Shown: positions 42,933-43,244 of the stretch, piece by piece
Position numbering within the stretch: the stretch's first letter is position 1
Layout of the letters: each line of letters opens with the position of its first letter
From: Acidobacteriota bacterium
Lineage (GTDB): Bacteria; Acidobacteriota; Vicinamibacteria; Vicinamibacterales; CAVVIG01
Assembly (NCBI GenBank): GCA_028876655.1
Contig: JAGWRA010000024.1
Coordinates: forward strand, 1-43,244
DNA length: 43,244 bases
Direction: 5' to 3'
Notes under the pieces: model-generated
The model's input: the letters and a program-made list of their open reading frames with translations, nothing else
The model's database searches: none
What the model was told of the DNA's origin: nothing
Translations under genes and position numbers: made by a program

Positions 42933-43076
42933 GTGGTCGTCCTGCGGCCGTCGGGCCACGGCCAGTGTACCCCGACGGCGTATCGCAGGAAAGGGAGCGC
43001 CGCCGGCGGCAGCGGCGGCGCGGGCGGCAACGGAATGGCAGAGCCGGGTGGGCCGGTCGCACCCGCAGCGCGGCGC

Positions 43077-43244
43077 CTACTGCGGGAACGACGTGACGAC
43101 CTTCGTGCCCGTCCGGGTGTCGCCGGTCAGGGCCTGCATCATCGCCACCAGATCGTGCACCTCCTGGTCGGTCAGGTGCAGCGGCTTGATCTTGGGATCG
43201 AGCCACGGATTCGGGTCGCCCCCCTTGTTGTAGTGCTCGACGAC
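43077..43244 (-). CDS. Di-haem cytochrome c peroxidase, C-terminal fragment cut by the window edge
   Basis: The last 55 codons read VVEHYNKGGDPNPWLDPKIK and continue PLHLTDQEVHDLVAMMQALTG before a TAG. The segment EHYNKGG-x-PNPWLDPKIKPL-x-LT is the conserved end of MauG/CcpA-like bacterial cytochrome c peroxidases. The haem motifs would lie further right, outside the window. It lies about 144 nt upstream of the copper ATPase on the same strand. The enzyme reduces hydrogen peroxide in the periplasm with electrons from cytochromes or cupredoxins. The rest of the gene is not seen. Confidence 0.85.
   Translation of the reverse strand, partial: VVEHYNKGGDPNPWLDPKIKPLHLTDQEVHDLVAMMQALTGDTRTGTKVVTSFPQ

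Noticed and set aside
42933-43076. A regulatory palindrome for the copper ATPase
   Set aside because: Apart from a TACACT hexamer at 42964 I found only GC-rich low-complexity sequence and no copper-box-like dyad.
1-43244. tRNA or rRNA genes
   Set aside because: No cloverleaf with a conserved T-loop and no rRNA-like stretch was recognised by eye; a dedicated search could still find one.

Overview
The window is one contiguous stretch of a high-GC bacterial chromosome (roughly two thirds G+C by eye). The gene families point to an acidobacterium, most likely of the Vicinamibacteria type. They include two ~1,000-residue BNR/sortilin-like proteins, a peptidase/TolB-propeller/outer-membrane-barrel protein, a Tat-exported M28 peptidase, a PadR regulator beside the tail of an ADOP-type permease, and a fused ADP-forming acyl-CoA synthetase. 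This assignment is inferred from family content, because there is no rRNA in the window. No tRNA, insertion sequence, prophage or CRISPR array was seen. Both ends cut genes: an RND pump on the left and a di-haem cytochrome c peroxidase on the right.

Region 1 (1-9490, + strand) is an efflux block. The 3' part of an RND permease is followed by a phosphonatase-like HAD enzyme. Next come a BlaI-type repressor with a perfect palindromic operator inside its own promoter and a short BlaR1-like M56 membrane peptidase. These lead into a tightly packed ABC efflux set (ATPase, HlyD-like fusion protein, FtsX/DevC-like permease, TolC-like lipoprotein). A DUF1648 membrane protein closes the block.

Region 2 (9487-14560) holds stress and redox genes. 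An Fe-S repair di-iron protein (RIC) is divergent from a Cof-type HAD phosphatase, with a CRP/FNR-like palindrome between them. A cupredoxin-like protein, a two-haem cytochrome c and an HtrA protease follow on the minus strand.

Region 3 (14652-25360) holds the large secreted protease/propeller/barrel protein, an MsbA-like exporter, inorganic pyrophosphatase, a BNR-repeat protein and an M28 peptidase.

Region 4 (25384-32302) is the accessory stretch: a VapBC toxin-antitoxin pair, PadR next to a 39-codon remnant of its permease, a second BNR-repeat protein, and a lower-GC two-gene unit (membrane protein of unknown function plus an alpha/beta hydrolase).

Region 5 (32604-43244) holds a rhomboid protease, TypA/BipA, a zinc alcohol dehydrogenase, an FmdB zinc ribbon, an MFS exporter, the acyl-CoA synthetase, a copper-type P1B ATPase and the cytochrome peroxidase fragment.

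The most unusual feature is not a gene. Most of the non-coding gaps from 11 kb onward contain arrays with strict 7-bp periodicity (one has 8 bp). The heptad sequence differs between arrays, the arrays often switch strand in the middle so that they can fold back, and they frequently abut or overlap stop codons. They resemble in principle the heptanucleotide STRR elements of cyanobacteria. A second recurring signal is a G-rich hairpin element placed directly before three unrelated start codons. A third is a set of -10-like hexamers only 6-8 nt before start codons, which suggests leaderless mRNAs.
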